From a bacterium (GTDB lineage: Bacteria; RUG730; JAAEPJ01): DNA of 26,608 nt. Location: positions 1 through 26,608 of the forward strand of contig JAAEPJ010000522.1 in assembly GCA_024222485.1 (NCBI GenBank). Direction: 5' to 3'. The translations under genes and the position numbers were made by a program. The notes beneath the pieces are model-generated. The model saw only the letters and a list, made by a program, of their open reading frames with translations, was not told the origin of the DNA and did not search any database. Position 1 is the stretch's first letter. Each line of letters begins with the position of its first letter. Shown piece after piece: positions 24,851 through 26,608 of the stretch.

Positions 24851-25891
24851 ATGGATATAAAAGAAATGTTACAAAAAATTTATGAAGCTGACTTTCCTGC
24901 TAAAGTTGATCTAATAGCTTTGCTTAAGACGGATAAAGATGAAGATATTGAAGAAATTTATCAATTTGCAGATATGGTTCGTAAAGAGTATATGGGGGAT
25001 GCAATTTATTTGCGTGGCTTAATTGAATTTTCTAACTATTGCCAAAAAACTTGTAGCTATTGTGGACTTAATATTGGGAATAAGAAACTAAAGCGTTACC
25101 GGATGAGTGAAACGGAGATATTAAAGGCTGCGGAGTTAATTTATCAAGATAATATTAGAACGATTGTTTTTCAGTCAGGAGAAGAAAACCTACTGGATAT
25201 TGATTGGTTTGTCAATATTTTAAAAACGATTAAAAAAAAATATTCTGATATTGCGATCACTCTTTCTCTTGGAGAAAAAAGCTTTTTAGATTATCAAAAA
25301 TTAAGAGATGCTGGTGCAGATCGCTATCTGCTAAAAATGGAGACTTATAATAAGAAACTTTATCAGATATTACATCCTCATATGGATTTTGACTATAGAA
25401 TGAAGTCTTTGGCATATTTAAAAGAGCTTGGATTCCAGACTGGTTCAGGAAACATTGTTGGTCTTAAAGGGCAAACCTTAGAGGATTTGGCTAATGATAT
25501 CATAAGTTTGAAAAAATATAGTTATGATATGGTTAGTGTTAGTCCCTTTATTGCACATCCTGAGACGAGCCTTAGTCATATTCGTAATGCGGATGTTCCC
25601 ATGGTTTTAAAAGTTTTAGCTTTAACAAGGATTGTGACTCGTAATCCTCATATGCCAGCAACAACTGCTTTAGGGAGTATGGGGAAGGATTACCGCATAG
25701 ATGCATTTAAATGCGGCGCTAATATTGTTATGCCAAACTATTCTGCTGTTGAGCATAAGAAGTTATATGAAATATACCCTAATAAACGCTGTTTAGATGA
25801 AAATGTAGGATTATGTAAAAACTGTTTAAAAGGGATGGCAGAAAGTGTGGGGCGGGTTATCGGTCAGGGTAGAGGTGATAGTCTGAAATAA
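24851..25891 (+). CDS. hydE: [FeFe]-hydrogenase maturation radical SAM protein HydE
   Basis: HydE is a radical SAM enzyme that helps build the diiron active site of [FeFe]-hydrogenases with HydF and HydG. The 346-residue protein has the radical SAM cluster motif C64-x3-C68-x2-C71 (SNYCQKTCSYCGLNIGN) in the HydE-type setting, followed by RYRMSETEILKAA. It has the GxGxFxGL-like segment (TGSGNIVGLKGQT) and a C-terminal cysteine set C314, C322, C325 before SVGRVIGQGRGD, as in HydE with its second cluster. PylB (methylornithine synthase) is a close relative and is less likely without pyl genes. GGAG precedes the ATG. No HydF, HydG or hydrogenase gene is in the window. Confidence 0.88.
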   Translation: MDIKEMLQKIYEADFPAKVDLIALLKTDKDEDIEEIYQFADMVRKEYMGDAIYLRGLIEFSNYCQKTCSYCGLNIGNKKLKRYRMSETEILKAAELIYQDNIRTIVFQSGEENLLDIDWFVNILKTIKKKYSDIAITLSLGEKSFLDYQKLRDAGADRYLLKMETYNKKLYQILHPHMDFDYRMKSLAYLKELGFQTGSGNIVGLKGQTLEDLANDIISLKKYSYDMVSVSPFIAHPETSLSHIRNADVPMVLKVLALTRIVTRNPHMPATTALGSMGKDYRIDAFKCGANIVMPNYSAVEHKKLYEIYPNKRCLDENVGLCKNCLKGMAESVGRVIGQGRGDSLK

Positions 25892-25965
25892 GGTCTTTGA
25901 TGTTGCATAATATTTATCTGGAGCTAAGCTATTAAGAGAGAGTCTTAAAGGTAAGGATAATTATT

Positions 25966-26496
25966 ATGCAAAAATATGATCGAAAATATTTTATTTTATA
26001 CTTAATACTTATTGCTGTATTTTCTTTTTTAGAAGCCTCATATAATCCGGGTTATGCTAAGAAGTTTGAGGTAGCCGAAACTTATGCCACTAAAGATGCA
26101 CCTACTTTCACAGGTGATGTTACGATGCCCGGATCCGGAAAGTGGCTAAGTAATGGGAATGTTGGTATTGGTGTTGTTCCGAGTGTTGCTTTGGATGTTA
26201 ATGGGAATATTGTTAGTAATGGGACGATAACTGGCACCAATTTAAATGTTAGTAATTGGGATACTGCCTATGGTTGGGGTAATCATGGAGCGCAGGGTTA
26301 TTTAAAATCCAGTAACTTTTTAAGAGATTTGACAACGGGTGGAGGCTTAACTGGCGGAGCAAATAATATTTTATATGGGAGTGATGTTGATATTCAGATA
26401 TCACATTCAGATACCTCAAGTGCGGGCAGTGTTAACAATTCCAATGCTTTTGTAATTCAAGATATAATTTTAAAGACCTCTGCACAACTAAGGTAA
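25966..26496 (+). pseudogene. Tail-fibre-like / S74-type surface protein, truncated by an IS insertion
   Basis: The 176-residue frame begins with a signal-like N-terminus (YFILYLILIAVFSFLEA). The repeats of phage-fibre and intramolecular-chaperone-type (S74) surface proteins follow: YATKDAPTFTGDVTMPG, a LSNGNVGIGVVPSVALDVNGN block and SDTSSAGSVNNSNAFVIQD. The coding sequence crosses the IS boundary at about 26471-26474, and the last residues (KTSAQLR) plus the stop are IS-encoded. The intact gene would be much longer, probably with the C-terminal chaperone domain. AAGGATAA precedes the ATG. The truncated product, if made, would be only a short secreted stub. The native continuation is beyond the IS and outside the window. 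Confidence 0.75.
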
Positions 26497-26608
26497 GTTT
26501 TTTAATGTTAAAAAAAAATCTGTGATTTCCATAAAAAAGATACAAAAACAATATTGAATTTTATATAATATGCTCATCAAAAATAATTAATTATTCGAGG
26601 TAAAAACA
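26471..26608 (+). mobile_element. IS5-like insertion sequence, 5' end (right copy, partial)
   Basis: The last 138 bases match the reverse complement of 90-227 except at two positions (26550 and 26556 by eye). The terminus starts at about 26471-26474 (AAAGACCTCTGCACAACTAA). A TATAAT box is at 26564-26569 and a GAGG ribosome-binding site near the end. The last base is the A of the expected transposase ATG, so the element runs off the edge. It faces outward, opposite to the left copy, and interrupts the tail-fibre-like gene. Confidence 0.85.

Noticed and set aside
1-26608. The whole segment as the cargo of a 26-kb composite transposon
   Set aside because: The two IS copies flank core genes such as rny, folD, zapA and 6S RNA, which are not typical cargo. 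Both window edges sit inside the element, so contig breaks at repeats explain the arrangement better.
1-26608. CRISPR array, tRNA or rRNA genes
   Set aside because: No regularly spaced repeats, no tRNA-like cloverleaf with a recognisable T-loop and no rRNA sequence were seen on reading both strands.

Overview
The window is a strongly AT-rich stretch of bacterial chromosome that uses the standard code with ATG, GTG and TTG starts. It is densely packed and almost entirely on the + strand. Broadly conserved genes (RNase Y, YmdB, FolD, RarA, ZapA, 6S RNA) show it is core chromosome rather than plasmid or phage. RNase Y with ZapA and 6S RNA, plus a subtilase carrying a FlgD-like C-terminal module, suggest an uncultured lineage. 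A candidate phylum such as Margulisbacteria is a low-confidence guess that nothing in the window proves. Both ends lie inside copies of the same IS5-like insertion sequence, facing outward and nearly identical over 138 bp. This is most simply an assembly that stops at repeats.

Layout. 1-227: left IS copy. 319-3141: membrane sensor diguanylate cyclase (7TM/GAF/GGDEF/receiver). 3388-6272: an XRE helix-turn-helix protein fused to a degenerate class III cyclase domain, then metE and a clear terminator. 6311-6699: gene-free stretch with a possible structured leader. 6700-9820: polysaccharide genes (DXD glycosyltransferase, WecA/MraY-family transferase, FAD protein). 9869-11348: stand-alone ThiD2-like protein and an AI-2E/PerM-family membrane protein. 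11400-12246 (minus): purU with a one-base frameshift. 12303-12359: divergent promoters. 12394-15208: small coiled-coil protein, zapA, 6S RNA, rarA and 5-formyl-THF cyclo-ligase. 15356-18611: rny, ymdB, folD. 18648-24684: GT4 glycosyltransferase, DUF4139 protein, subtilase and TPR protein. 24851-25891: hydE. 25966 to the end: a tail-fibre-like gene cut by the right IS copy.

Shared themes. One-carbon/folate metabolism recurs (metE, purU, cyclo-ligase, folD). Envelope and export functions recur too (WecA-type transferase, glycosyltransferases, secreted DUF4139 protein and subtilase). Regulation is represented by c-di-GMP synthesis, the XRE-cyclase fusion, 6S RNA and RNase Y/YmdB. HydE implies [FeFe]-hydrogenase maturation and so an anaerobic or fermentative lifestyle, but no hydrogenase subunit lies in the window.

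No complete novel defence or mobile system is visible. The most unusual items are the XRE-cyclase fusion next to metE, the possible folded leader at 6568-6671, the frameshifted purU and the IS-interrupted surface-protein gene.
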